A DNA stretch of 64,000 nt from Asticcacaulis aquaticus (GTDB lineage: Bacteria > Pseudomonadota > Alphaproteobacteria > Caulobacterales > Caulobacteraceae): positions 124,001-188,000 of the forward strand of contig NZ_JAQQKX010000007.1 of NCBI RefSeq assembly GCF_028550415.1. The letters run 5' to 3'. Positions 50,608 to 60,375 of the stretch are shown one piece after another (positions within the stretch are counted from its first letter, which is position 1; each line of letters begins with the position of its first letter). The notes beneath the pieces were generated by a model. The model did no database searches and had not been told where the DNA came from. It saw only the letters and a list, made by a program, of their open reading frames with translations. A program made the translations under genes and the position numbers.

Positions 50608-53600
50608 GGGTCGTTTCCTTTTTAGATTCAGCGGCATAAAAGGCCGCCAGTAGTTCAGCCCGCGTCGTGTCGTAGGTTTCGACGCTGGCCGCCTTGACGT
50701 GACCGAAGCCGCGTACCGTTTCCGGCAGACGCGCCAGAGCTACGGCAAGGCTGAGATTGTGCGGCGCGACGGTGCGCAGCATTTCGGGGATAAGCGTGAG
50801 ATAGTCGTCACGCAAACGACGCTCCATCCGGCGCTCATCCGTGTAGCCGAACAGGTCGAACGCCGTACCGCGCAGCCCTTTCAGGCCCTTGAGCATGTTG
50901 AATGCGGTGAACATCCACGGGCCGAATTTGGCCTTGCGCGGCAAACCGGTCGACGGGTCTTTTGGCGCAAACAACGGCGGCGCAAGGAAGACCGAAACCT
51001 TGTCCGGATTTTCAAACTGCGCCGCCATCTGCGCCCTGAACGCCGGATCGCTATGCAGCCGCGCGACCTCGTACTCGTCCTTATAGGCCATCAGCTTGAA
51101 GGCATGACGCGCCACGGCCTCGGTCAAGGCATCGTGCCCGGCGGTCTTCACCTGCGTGACCAGCGCCGCATATTGCGCGGCATAAGCGGCGTTCTGATAA
51201 GCGGTCAGGTCGGCCACGCGGCGCGCCACAAAGCCGTCGAGATCAAACGCTTCCGACTTGGGTGCCTCCACCTTGAGCCGTCCCAGATGCAAGGCCCGCC
51301 CCAGCGCAAAGGCTTTGAGATTATTCGCCGATTCCGCGCCGTTCAGCACGATGGCACGCTCGATGGCCGAACGGCTCAGGGGGATGGCCTTCGCCTGCCA
51401 CGCCGCCCCGAGCAGGATCATATGGCCATAGACCGCGTCGCCGAGATATGTCCGCGCCACACCGCCCGCATCCAGCGTCTCGACCGACCTGGCCGCGCGG
51501 CGCAGTTTCGCCGTCAGACCGAAGCGGTCGAACACCTTGTCGCGGTTGAGCGTAAATTCCGCCGTCGAGGTTAGGGCCCCGTTCAAAAACACCTTCGTCC
51601 GCTGCGTATCGAGCAGCGGCAGGGCCGATTTGCCCTGCGCCTGCACCATATCGGCGGCCAGCAGCACATCGGTCTCACCGGCGACAATGCGCGGAGCCAG
51701 ATCACCCGTCCGCGACAACCGCACATGGGCATCGACGCCGCCGCCGCGCTGCGCCAGACCGGTCTGATCGGCGACCGACACGCGCAGCCCGTCCAGATGC
51801 GCCGCCATGCCCATCATGGCGCTCAGAGACGTGACGCCCAGACCACCGATCCCGGTCAGCAGCAGGTTGACCGGGGTCATCCCCACCACCGGCGGCAGGA
51901 TATTCGGCAAGCCGCTGATCAGAGGTTCTATATCGGGGGCCGCGGCTTTTTTCAGTTCCGCGCCCTCGATGGAAACGAACGACGGGCAGAACCCTTTGAC
52001 GCAGGCCGTGTCGATGTTGCAGGCCGACTGATCGATTTCGCGCTTGCGACCCAACTCGGTTTCCAACGGATTGATCGCCACGCAGTTCGACTTGACCTGA
52101 CAATCGCCGCAGCCTTCGCACACCGCCGGATTGATGAAGACACGGGCTTTCGGTTTGAGGTCCAGGTTTCGTTTGCGGCGGCGACGCAGTTCGGTGGCGC
52201 AGGCCTGATCGAACAGCAGGACCGACACGCCTTTGAATTCACGGAGTTCTTTCTGCACGGCATCGATATCGTCGCGATGGTGGAACGACACGCCGCCGGG
52301 CATCTCACCGGCCCAGCGGTCCGGGTCGTTCGACACGACGGCAATGCGTTCGATCCCTTCGGCGCGCACCTGTTCGGCGACCATGACGGGGGTCAGTTGT
52401 CCGTCGACCGACTGCCCGCCGGTCATGGCGACGACGTCGTTATAGAGGATCTTATAGGTGATATTCAGCCGTGCGGCGACGGCCTGACGGATAGCCAGCA
52501 GCCCCGAATGGAAGTAGGTGCCGTCACCCAGATTGGTGAAGATATGCGGCTCATCGGTGAAGGGCGCCTGCCCCATCCAGGTCACGCCTTCGCCGCCCAT
52601 ATGGGTGCAGATTTCCGTCTGGCGCGGCATGAAGGTCACCATATAGTGGCAGCCGATCCCGGCCAGACCGCGCGAGCCTTCGGGGATGACGGTCGACGAA
52701 TTGTGCGGGCATCCGGCGCAAAAAAACGGCGTGCGCACCGTGTCGGGTTTCACCGCGTCCTTCGTCGCCAAACGCGCCCGGAAAGCGTCGGCGCGGGCCT
52801 GACGCTCTGCCGTTTGCGCATATTTCGGCAGCAGGTCGTACAGGGCCAGCGCCACCTGAAGCGTGTCGAGTTCCAGCACGTCGGAGATCAACGACTCGCC
52901 ATGCACATCGCGCTTACCGACGATGTGCGGACGGCGGCCATCGGGCAGGTCATATAGCGCGTTGCGAAGCTGGCTCTCGATGACGTCACGGCGTTCCTCG
53001 ACCACCAGCAGCGTCTCCACTCCCTGCGCAAAGGCTTTCGCGCCCACAGCATCGAGCGGCCAGACCAGCCCCACCTTCCAGATCGACAGGCCGATGTCGC
53101 GGGCGGCGGCTTCATCGACCCCCAGCCCGTCTAGCGCCTCCATCACCTGCAAAAACGCCTTGCCGCTGGTGGCGATGCCGATGCGCTTTTTCGCCGTCGG
53201 CCACACGACCCGGTCGAAGCCGTTGACCCGCGCAAAGGCCTGCGCCGCCGGGACTTTATAATGGCGGTGGCGCGCTTCCTTGGCCGCGGGCGTGTCGCTG
53301 GCGCGGATGTGCAGCCCATCGGCGGGCATATCGAATTCCGGCGTCTGGATGGCGTAGTCCAGCGTCAGATCGACGGTACTTGAGGCATCCATCAGATCGG
53401 AGATCGTCTTCAGCGCCACCCACGATCCGCTGAAGCGTGACATGGCCAGACCTTTGACGCCAAATTCCAAGACTTCCTGAATAGTAGAAGGCATCAGCGT
53501 CGGCATTTCGGCGTCGATAAAGGCCAGTTCCGACTGGTTCGGCAGGGTCGAGGATTTGCAGGCATGGTCGTCGCCGACCACCGCCAGCACCCCACCTTTT

Positions 53601-54019
53601 TCTGAGACCCCGGCCATATTGGCGTGTTTCAACGCATCGCCGGAGCGATCGACGCCCGGCCCCTTACCGTACCAGATGCCGAAGACGCCCTCATACCGCG
53701 CCCCTTCGAACAGCGGCACGTGCTGCGTCCCCCAGACGGCGGTCGCCCCAAGGTCTTCGTTGATGGCCGGTTTAACGACGATGTTCAGCGGATCGAGGAA
53801 GGCTTTGGCCTGCGCCAGCTGCATGTCGTAATTGCCGAGTGGCGAACCGCGATAGCCGGAAATGAACCCCGCCGTATTGAGCCCCTCGCGCCGGTCGCGC
53901 CGCGCAATGACCATCGGCAAACGAACCAGGGCCTGCACCCCGCTCATGAAGGCGCGGCCTTCGTCGAGCGCGTACTTGTCGCTGAGTGAAACCTCCGGCC
54001 GATGGTGCATATCGTGCAT
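50600..54019 (-). CDS. Fused indolepyruvate-type 2-oxoacid:ferredoxin oxidoreductase, probably for branched-chain 2-oxoacids
   Basis: 1139 residues from the ATG at 54019. Order: N-terminal pyrimidine-binding domain (about 20-420; FISGYRGSPLGNYD, GIWYGKGPGVDRSGDALKHAN), thiamine pyrophosphate-binding region (about 455-620; FFCAGCPHNSST, IGCHYMV), an iron-sulfur segment CEGCGDCQVKSNC with Cys634-646, then the gamma domain (about 720 on; GIGGLGVTS, ADQTGLAQRGGGVDAHVR) and a C-terminal helical domain (DUF6537-like). Family name is indolepyruvate ferredoxin oxidoreductase. Its overlap with leucine dehydrogenase and neighbouring valine/leucine genes suggest that it oxidises branched-chain 2-oxoacids to acyl-CoA instead. 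Confidence 0.93.
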   Translation of the reverse strand: MHDMHHRPEVSLSDKYALDEGRAFMSGVQALVRLPMVIARRDRREGLNTAGFISGYRGSPLGNYDMQLAQAKAFLDPLNIVVKPAINEDLGATAVWGTQHVPLFEGARYEGVFGIWYGKGPGVDRSGDALKHANMAGVSEKGGVLAVVGDDHACKSSTLPNQSELAFIDAEMPTLMPSTIQEVLEFGVKGLAMSRFSGSWVALKTISDLMDASSTVDLTLDYAIQTPEFDMPADGLHIRASDTPAAKEARHRHYKVPAAQAFARVNGFDRVVWPTAKKRIGIATSGKAFLQVMEALDGLGVDEAAARDIGLSIWKVGLVWPLDAVGAKAFAQGVETLLVVEERRDVIESQLRNALYDLPDGRRPHIVGKRDVHGESLISDVLELDTLQVALALYDLLPKYAQTAERQARADAFRARLATKDAVKPDTVRTPFFCAGCPHNSSTVIPEGSRGLAGIGCHYMVTFMPRQTEICTHMGGEGVTWMGQAPFTDEPHIFTNLGDGTYFHSGLLAIRQAVAARLNITYKILYNDVVAMTGGQSVDGQLTPVMVAEQVRAEGIERIAVVSNDPDRWAGEMPGGVSFHHRDDIDAVQKELREFKGVSVLLFDQACATELRRRRKRNLDLKPKARVFINPAVCEGCGDCQVKSNCVAINPLETELGRKREIDQSACNIDTACVKGFCPSFVSIEGAELKKAAAPDIEPLISGLPNILPPVVGMTPVNLLLTGIGGLGVTSLSAMMGMAAHLDGLRVSVADQTGLAQRGGGVDAHVRLSRTGDLAPRIVAGETDVLLAADMVQAQGKSALPLLDTQRTKVFLNGALTSTAEFTLNRDKVFDRFGLTAKLRRAARSVETLDAGGVARTYLGDAVYGHMILLGAAWQAKAIPLSRSAIERAIVLNGAESANNLKAFALGRALHLGRLKVEAPKSEAFDLDGFVARRVADLTAYQNAAYAAQYAALVTQVKTAGHDALTEAVARHAFKLMAYKDEYEVARLHSDPAFRAQMAAQFENPDKVSVFLAPPLFAPKDPSTGLPRKAKFGPWMFTAFNMLKGLKGLRGTAFDLFGYTDERRMERRLRDDYLTLIPEMLRTVAPHNLSLAVALARLPETVRGFGHVKAASVETYDTTRAELLAAFYAAESKKETTHV

Positions 54020-54137
54020 AGGCGTTTCTCGATTCCTGCTAATTTTTTCGTTCAAGACGAAATTTTTTTGCAGGATATCGCGAAAGTGACAGAATGAATT
54101 TCCGCATTTCGTGCTATTAGAGGCAAATACAAAATGA

Positions 54138-54167
54138 CATTCCGTCGCGACGAACGGTCGCGGAATG
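54138..54167. promoter_or_regulatory. Inverted repeat in divergent promoter region (candidate Lrp operator)
   Basis: CATTCC-gt-CGCGAC and GTCGCG-GAATG surround the 5-nt centre gaacg, between the oxidoreductase gene (starts 54019) and the Lrp gene (starts 54195). The position suits autoregulation plus control of the catabolic operon. Identity of the site is inference. Confidence 0.45.
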
Positions 54168-54194
54168 GGATGCTGGAAACACAGGAATCTATCT

Positions 54195-54674
54195 ATGCAC
54201 CGCCATTCGGACGGCAAAAGCCTCGACGACACCGACCGTAAGATCCTCAGATTGCTGCGCAGCAATTGCCGTCTGACGACGCAGGAAATCGCCGACAGCG
54301 TCGGTCTGTCCGCCACCCCCTGCTGGTCGCGCATCAAGCGCATGGAGGAGTCGGGGGTCATCACCGGCTACGTCGCCCTGCTCGATCCGGAGCTGGTCGG
54401 TCGCCCCGATACCGTGATCGTCGAGCTCAATATCGAACAGCACGACGACGAGAAAATCGAAGCCTTTTCCAAATATCTGCTGGGCATGCCCGAGGTCACC
54501 GACGCCTATCTGACCACCGGCGAATTCGACTATGTGATCATCGCGGCGGTCGACGGCACCGAAGGCTACGAGCAGTTTTTGCGCAAGAAGCTGCTGAAAT
54601 TCGGCGGCATCCGCCACACGCGTTCGACCTTCTGTCTGCGGCGGTTAAAGCGCGAACCCTCACCGTCGGTATAG
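54195..54674 (+). CDS. Lrp/AsnC-family transcriptional regulator
   Basis: 159 residues from the ATG at 54195, preceded by AGGA. N-terminal HTH (LDDTDRKILRLLRSNCRLTTQEIADSVGLSATPCWSRIKRMEESGVI; the RLTTQEIAD and SATPCWSRIKRME helices are the family signature) and a C-terminal RAM effector domain (about 80-150; VTDAYLTTGEFDYVII). Divergent from the leucine dehydrogenase/oxidoreductase operon, so it probably activates or represses it in response to a branched-chain amino acid, like BkdR. The effector is unknown. Confidence 0.93.
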   Translation: MHRHSDGKSLDDTDRKILRLLRSNCRLTTQEIADSVGLSATPCWSRIKRMEESGVITGYVALLDPELVGRPDTVIVELNIEQHDDEKIEAFSKYLLGMPEVTDAYLTTGEFDYVIIAAVDGTEGYEQFLRKKLLKFGGIRHTRSTFCLRRLKREPSPSV

Positions 54675-54682
54675 GTATAATC

Positions 54683-54796
54683 ATATCCTCCCGCTGGCGG
54701 GGGGAACCCGGCGAAGCCGGAGGGGGGTGGCTGACGCCGCTATCCACCCCACCTTCCGGCCTTCGGCCTCCTTCCTCCCCGCCAGCGGGGAGGTAT
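54683..54796. repeat. Family A-like palindromic element, copy 10 (diverged)
   Basis: Opens TCCTCCCGCTGGCGGGGGGA, then ggcgaagccggaggggggtgg, its complement ccaccccaccttccggccttcggcc, and closes TCCTCCCCGCCAGCGGGGAGG. Same two-fold plan as family A but most bases differ. Confidence 0.75.
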
Positions 54797-54802
54797 AAAG
54801 GC

Positions 54803-55912
54803 TCAGGTTCCGCGCTTGGGCGACGCCTTATCCGCTACCATACGCACCCCGTCGATGACGATGGGGGACGCCACGCCCGGCACGCCACCGACCTCGATCT
54901 TCATCCCGCGATGAACGATCTGAGTATCGTTGAACACGTCCTCAATCGTGTTGGTCGGCCCCGCCGGTACGCCCGCGGCTTCCAGCGCCTCAAGCAGGTC
55001 CGCCCGCGTCCGGTTCGCCAGAAACGGCGTCAGCTCCGCCTCAAGCTGATGGCGCGCGGCCACCCGTCCGGCATTGGTGAGAAAGCCTTCATGCTGCGCA
55101 ATATAATCGGCTTCCAGCACGTCGCATAAGCGCCGGAATTGCTGGTCGTTGCCGACGGCGATGATGACGTGGCCGTCCTTGACCGCAAAGACCTGATAGG
55201 GCGCGATATTGGGATGCGCGTTGCCCATACGTGTCGGCGAGACGCCCGACGCCAGATAGTTCATGGCCTGATTGGCCAGCATCGACGTCGCCACATCGAA
55301 CAGGGCCAGGTCGATATGACACCCCTCACCCGTTGCATCGCGCTGCCGCACCGCCGCCAGAATGGCCGTCGAGGCATAGACACCGGTGAACAGGTCGACC
55401 ACGGCGACGCCGAACTTTTGCGGCGGACCGTCGGGCTCTCCGGTGATGTCCATCAGGCCGGACATCCCCTGAAGGATATAGTCGTACCCGGCCCGCGCCG
55501 CATAGGGACCGTCCTGCCCGAAGCCGGTGATCGACACATAGATCAGGCGCGGATTGACGGCTTTCAGGCGGTCGTAATCGAGACCATAGGCGGCCAGTCC
55601 GCCGACCTTGAAATTTTCGATCAGCACGTCGGATTGCGCGACCAGATCACGCACGGCGGCCTGACCGTCGGGGGTAGTGATGTCGATGGCGACGGAGGTC
55701 TTGCCGCGGTTGGCGGCGTGGAAATAGGCGGCATCCTCACCGATAAAGGGCGGGCCCCAGTGGCGCGTATCGTCACCCGTGCCCGGGCGTTCGACCTTGG
55801 TCACTTCGGCACCGAGATCGGCAAGGATCTGCCCTGCCCATGGTCCGGCCAGTATCCGCGCCAATTCGAGGATTTTCAGGCCGGAAAGGGGCTTGGCGGG
55901 CAGACTCATCAT
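54803..55912 (-). CDS. Class III (CaiB/BaiF) CoA-transferase, probably for glutarate
   Basis: 369 residues. CoA-transferase family III: LKILELARILAGPWAGQILADLGAEVTKVERPG at the start (core LAGP.AGQ.LADLGA.V.KVE.P.GD), FHAANRGKTSVAID, and GYDYILQGMSGLM, where D144 is in the expected catalytic position; GAPFQVF-like NIAPYQVFAVKDGHV near 245. Moves CoA between an acyl-CoA and a carboxylate. Its gene lies just downstream of glutaryl-CoA dehydrogenase on the same strand, a pairing seen for glutarate/succinyl-CoA transferases. Two terminators separate the genes. Confidence 0.85.
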   Translation of the reverse strand: MMSLPAKPLSGLKILELARILAGPWAGQILADLGAEVTKVERPGTGDDTRHWGPPFIGEDAAYFHAANRGKTSVAIDITTPDGQAAVRDLVAQSDVLIENFKVGGLAAYGLDYDRLKAVNPRLIYVSITGFGQDGPYAARAGYDYILQGMSGLMDITGEPDGPPQKFGVAVVDLFTGVYASTAILAAVRQRDATGEGCHIDLALFDVATSMLANQAMNYLASGVSPTRMGNAHPNIAPYQVFAVKDGHVIIAVGNDQQFRRLCDVLEADYIAQHEGFLTNAGRVAARHQLEAELTPFLANRTRADLLEALEAAGVPAGPTNTIEDVFNDTQIVHRGMKIEVGGVPGVASPIVIDGVRMVADKASPKRGT

Positions 55913-55929
55913 TCTTGCCTAACAAAAAA

Positions 55930-55971
55930 AGCCGGACCTAAGCGAAGGGCCGCCCCGAGCTTAGGTCCGAC
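55930..55971 (-). terminator. Rho-independent terminator 2 between gcdH and the CoA-transferase gene
   Basis: CGGACCTAAGC (55933-55943) pairs perfectly with GCTTAGGTCCG (55959-55969). On the minus strand, the direction of both genes, the stem is followed by TTTTTTT and GTTAGG. It is a strong, well-formed intrinsic terminator. Confidence 0.85.
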
Positions 55972-55980
55972 GATATGAAC

Positions 55981-56014
55981 CACAAAAAAGTACCCGAAGG
56001 GCAACTTTTTTGTG
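55981..56014. terminator. Rho-independent terminator 1 directly after gcdH
   Basis: CACAAAAAAGT and ACTTTTTTGTG form an 11-bp perfect stem enclosing CCC-gaa-GGG. It ends 3 bp before the gcdH stop codon at 56018. Runs of A and T on both sides make it bidirectional. Confidence 0.8.
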
Positions 56015-56017
56015 AGG

Positions 56018-57181
<1,164 letters not shown>

Positions 57182-57285
57182 CTTAAACCCTGTCTGTTTA
57201 TCGCATCATGCTGCGCCAAAATCCGGAGCCTGACCAGAGGCGATATAGCCCTCATCCCTTACCATTTTAACCACCTGAAATGGCA

Positions 57286-57297
57286 CTGAATATTCAG
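57286..57297. promoter_or_regulatory. Palindrome in the gcdH/hppD divergent region
   Basis: CTGAATATTCAG is a perfect 12-bp palindrome, about 110 bp from each start codon; a typical operator-like element. The binding protein is unknown. Confidence 0.4.
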
Positions 57298-57325
57298 GAA
57301 AAGTTGCGCGGGATACTTACGACGA

Positions 57326-57341
57326 GTTAATTGGACTTAAC
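57326..57341. promoter_or_regulatory. Inverted repeat upstream of hppD
   Basis: GTTAA-ttggac-TTAAC lies 65 bp before the hppD start (57406) in the divergent region. Possible operator; regulator unknown. Confidence 0.35.
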
Positions 57342-57405
57342 GATAGTTTTGTGACATTTCCCATTTCACACGCTTCTGTGCAAAAAGCGCGTGGTCGAGG
57401 GGAAT

Positions 57406-58470
57406 ATGCCGGTCAGTTGTCAGAATCCATTGGGGTTAGAGGGGTTCGCCTTTGTCGAATTCACCGCGCCCGACCCTGACGCGCAAGGACGGCAACTGGA
57501 GCGGCTGGGCTTTATCGAGACGCACCGCCATCCGGGCCAAAAGGTCAGCCTCTACCGGCAGGGCGACATCCATTTCATCCTCAATGCCGAGCCGTTCAGC
57601 CACGCCTCGGACTTCGCCACGCGGCACGGGCCTTCGGCCTGCGGCATGGGGTTCCGCGTCGCCGATGCCGCCCGCGCGCATCGTCTGGCACTTCAGCACG
57701 GCGCGACACCCGTTGAGGGCGTCTATACCCCGTTCGGCGACGACCTGCTGGCCCTGCAAGGCGTCGGCGGTACGCTGATCTATCTGATCGATGACTCGCA
57801 GTTTTCGGACGACGTCCTGTCCGGTTGGGTGCCATTGACCAACCCGCCGGTACGTCAGGTCCACGGCGCGGGTCTGACGCGCATCGACCACCTGACGCAC
57901 GACCTGCCCGCCGGTCAGATGCAGGTGTGGGCCGATTTCTATACCCGCGTCTTCGGCTTCGAGTCGCAGCGCTATTTCGAGGTTGACGACCGCCTGATGG
58001 GGGTCGACAGCCAGACCCTGATCGCGCCCGACGGCCACATCCGCATCCCGTTGAACGAGAGCCGCAACGCCTTCAACGCGACCGAGGCCTTTCTGAGTGC
58101 TTATGGCGGCGAAGGCATCCAGCACATCGCGCTGGAAACGCGGGATATCTATGCGACCGTCGAAGGTCTCCGCGCGCGCGGCGTGGCGTTTCAGGCCGTG
58201 CCCGATCCCTATTACGAGATGCTCGACCGCCGCGTGCCGCACCACGACGAAGACGTGGCGCGGATGAAGGCCGACGGCATCCTGATCGACGGCAATGCCC
58301 GCCGCGACGGGATCTTGTTGCAGGTCTTCACCGAAAACACCTTCGGTCCGGTCTTTTTCGAGATCGTTCAGCGCAAGGGTGGCCATGCGGGCTTTGGCGG
58401 TAGCAACTCTCAGGCCCTGATGGAGGCGGCGGGGCTGGATCAGATGCGTAAAGGGTTGCTGCGGGTCTAA
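57406..58470 (+). CDS. hppD: 4-hydroxyphenylpyruvate dioxygenase
   Basis: 354 residues from the ATG at 57406 with GAGGGG just upstream; an in-frame GTG at 57391 is less likely. Vicinal oxygen chelate fold in two halves. Iron ligands: H162 in RIDHLTHD, H240 in GIQHIALET and E319 in VFFEIVQRKG, the classic HPPD facial triad. GFG(G)SN near 335 matches the C-terminal family motif. Converts 4-hydroxyphenylpyruvate to homogentisate in tyrosine degradation. Convergent with the methyltransferase gene, the stop codons overlapping by 4 bp. No homogentisate pathway genes are nearby. Confidence 0.95.
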   Translation: MPVSCQNPLGLEGFAFVEFTAPDPDAQGRQLERLGFIETHRHPGQKVSLYRQGDIHFILNAEPFSHASDFATRHGPSACGMGFRVADAARAHRLALQHGATPVEGVYTPFGDDLLALQGVGGTLIYLIDDSQFSDDVLSGWVPLTNPPVRQVHGAGLTRIDHLTHDLPAGQMQVWADFYTRVFGFESQRYFEVDDRLMGVDSQTLIAPDGHIRIPLNESRNAFNATEAFLSAYGGEGIQHIALETRDIYATVEGLRARGVAFQAVPDPYYEMLDRRVPHHDEDVARMKADGILIDGNARRDGILLQVFTENTFGPVFFEIVQRKGGHAGFGGSNSQALMEAAGLDQMRKGLLRV

Positions 58471-59027
58471 CCTTTGCGGACAAAGCTATCATATACATGC
58501 GTCACATCGTCGAAACGGACGCGGGCGGGCTGACCGGCGAAGGGCTGCGGCGTGAAGGCCGCGTCGGTCAGAACGGCGGCGACCGGATCGTCGATCTTGT
58601 CGGTGTTCCAGCCGAGCAGCAACGGCGCGCCGGGTTTCAGGATATGGCTCAGGGCGTCCAGAGCCTTGACCTGCTGCGGTACGGAATCGACGCCGTAGCC
58701 GAGCACGCCGTTACAAATCACCCCATCAAACGCGATATCGGCAAACAGCGCCGCATCGCAGATATCCCCCGTCCGGTGATGGCCCTGACGTCCGAAGCGC
58801 TCGGCGCGCGGATCGATATCGGTGGTCCACACCTTCGCGCCCTTGGCTTCCAGCACGCTGTAATAGTCGCGCGTATAGCCCCGGCAGCCGATAAACAGGA
58901 TCGAGCCGCCGACCTCGGCAAAGGCGGGGAGATAGGCGTCGCGCATCAGTTTGCGGTCGGGGAGCTGATGGATCGCCGCGCGCTTCGGCTGGAAGGTTTT
59001 GCTGATCCACTGCTGTAAGGCGTTCAT
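58467..59027 (-). CDS. Class I SAM-dependent methyltransferase-like protein
   Basis: 186 residues from the ATG at 59027 with AGGGAG upstream. Rossmann-like methyltransferase features: ILFIGCRGYTRDYYSVLEAKGAKVWTTDIDP, with GCRGYT in the SAM-binding loop and the acidic TTDIDP at the end of strand 2, followed by HRTGDICD and DGVICNGVLGYGVDS (motif-IV-like) and HILKPGAPLLLGWNTD. It may be a methyltransferase or a related non-catalytic protein; substrate unknown. Convergent with hppD. Confidence 0.75.
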   Translation of the reverse strand: MNALQQWISKTFQPKRAAIHQLPDRKLMRDAYLPAFAEVGGSILFIGCRGYTRDYYSVLEAKGAKVWTTDIDPRAERFGRQGHHRTGDICDAALFADIAFDGVICNGVLGYGVDSVPQQVKALDALSHILKPGAPLLLGWNTDKIDDPVAAVLTDAAFTPQPFAGQPARVRFDDVTHVYDSFVRKG

Positions 59028-59100
59028 ATCGGCTCCCTGAGTTAGGCAGGAGCGTATAACAAAGGGGGAGTGTGTCAAACTTGTAATGTCCGCTTATCTT

Positions 59101-59244
59101 TCCCTCTCCCTGAGGGAGAGGGAAGTCCGAAGGGCAGGGTGAGGGGGAAATGGTAGAAGCGGACTCGGTATAGCGCTTGGTAACAGTTCCCCCTCACCCG
59201 GCTCACGCTTCGCTCCAGCCACCCTCTCCCTCAAGGGAGAGGGG
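59101..59244. repeat. Family B palindromic element, copy 11
   Basis: CCCTCTCCC-tga-GGGAGAGGG, GGGTGAGGGGGAA, loop, GTTCCCCCTCACCCGGC, CCCTCTCCC-tcaa-GGGAGAGGGG. Its end overlaps the last 14 bases of the potassium channel gene, whose C-terminus PLSPLP and stop it encodes. Confidence 0.9.
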
Positions 59245-60292
59245 ATAAAGGCCGCGTCTGCGCGATCTCGACAATCACGTCCCCAGCCCTGAGCGCCTGC
59301 GCCTCGGGTTCCCAGTACCCGATCTGATGGTCGCCCCGGCAAATCCGCACACCCAACCCCGTGGTAATCGCACTCAGCGGCTTGCCCACCTCGGCTGACG
59401 TTACCACGCGGTCGCGCATGACGACCTTGCCGTCGGCCGAGGCCAGATCGCTAATGTAATCCACCACATGACGACCTTCGGCAGCGCGCGCCAGAAGATG
59501 CCCGCCGAACGAGACCGGATTGATGATGTGATCGGCCCCGGCCTGCCGGATCAGGCTCTCGTTTTCGACCGCCCGCACCGTGGCGCTTATCGAGACGTGC
59601 GGGTTCATCGCCCGCGCCGACAACACCACCAGGGCCGTCGTGTCGTCGCGCCCGGTCGAGACGATTACCGCTTGCGCCGTATCGATATTGGCCGCCGCCT
59701 GAGTCGAATTGTGCGTGGCGTCGCAATCGATCGTCGTCACCCCGCGCTCCAGCGCTGCAGCTATACGGTCGCCGTTATAGTCGACGACGACGATGCGCTC
59801 CGGCAGCATATTCTGACGCAGCAGTTCGTTGACCGCCGCCTCGCCGCTGGCGCCGTAGCCATAGACGATGATGTGTCCCTTGAGGCCCTTGCGGATCATG
59901 TGCGTGCGTATCCTCTCCCAGGTGCTTTTGACGACGAAGCTATAGGCGGTCCCCAAGAAAATCAGCCAGATGAACAGGCGGATCGGCGTCACGACGAAGG
60001 TGTCGAACAACCGCGCCTTGTCGGTCACCGGCACGATATCGCCATAGCCGACGGTCGAAACGGTCACGGCGGTAAAATAGACGACATCGACGAAGGACAC
60101 CTCGCCGTCGGTATTGTCGCGCAGGCCCTCGCGGTCGCTGAGGTGCCCGATCAGGGCGATACCGATCAGCAGGAACACCAGCACCGCGCGCAGGACCAGC
60201 GACTGCCAGATCGGCAGCTTGCCCTTGCGATTCAGCGTGATCGCGGGGAGCACCTCGTCGGGAATGTCGATTTTGCGTGGCCTCAGCGCCAT
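59231..60292 (-). CDS. Potassium channel protein with RCK/TrkA-N domain
   Basis: 353 residues. TM1 at about 33-50, the pore helix and K+ selectivity filter TVGYGD at 80-85, TM2 at about 97-118, then a regulator-of-K-conductance (RCK/TrkA-N) domain from about 138 with a GYGASG nucleotide-binding loop, EVVVVDYN-like and AVIVSTGRDDTTALVVLSAR, and a TrkA-C-like end (AGDVIVEIAQ). It is a 2-TM MthK-type channel, probably ligand gated. The last residues PLSPLP and the TGA stop come from a family B repeat, so the natural C-terminus may have been a few residues different. Transcribed after glpD. Confidence 0.92.
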   Translation of the reverse strand: MALRPRKIDIPDEVLPAITLNRKGKLPIWQSLVLRAVLVFLLIGIALIGHLSDREGLRDNTDGEVSFVDVVYFTAVTVSTVGYGDIVPVTDKARLFDTFVVTPIRLFIWLIFLGTAYSFVVKSTWERIRTHMIRKGLKGHIIVYGYGASGEAAVNELLRQNMLPERIVVVDYNGDRIAAALERGVTTIDCDATHNSTQAAANIDTAQAVIVSTGRDDTTALVVLSARAMNPHVSISATVRAVENESLIRQAGADHIINPVSFGGHLLARAAEGRHVVDYISDLASADGKVVMRDRVVTSAEVGKPLSAITTGLGVRICRGDHQIGYWEPEAQALRAGDVIVEIAQTRPLSPLP

Positions 60293-60375
60293 CCGTGCCT
60301 CGTCGGTTTCAGCCGGAGGCTATGGGGATTTTTATAAAAGCCCAAGGCGGAAGTGGAGTTACGCATCCCAGCTTA

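Noticed and set aside
50600-54364. Longer oxidoreductase starting at 54364
   Set aside because: The extra 115 codons run antisense into the divergent Lrp gene and have no family similarity; the ATG at 54019 fits the family N-terminus.
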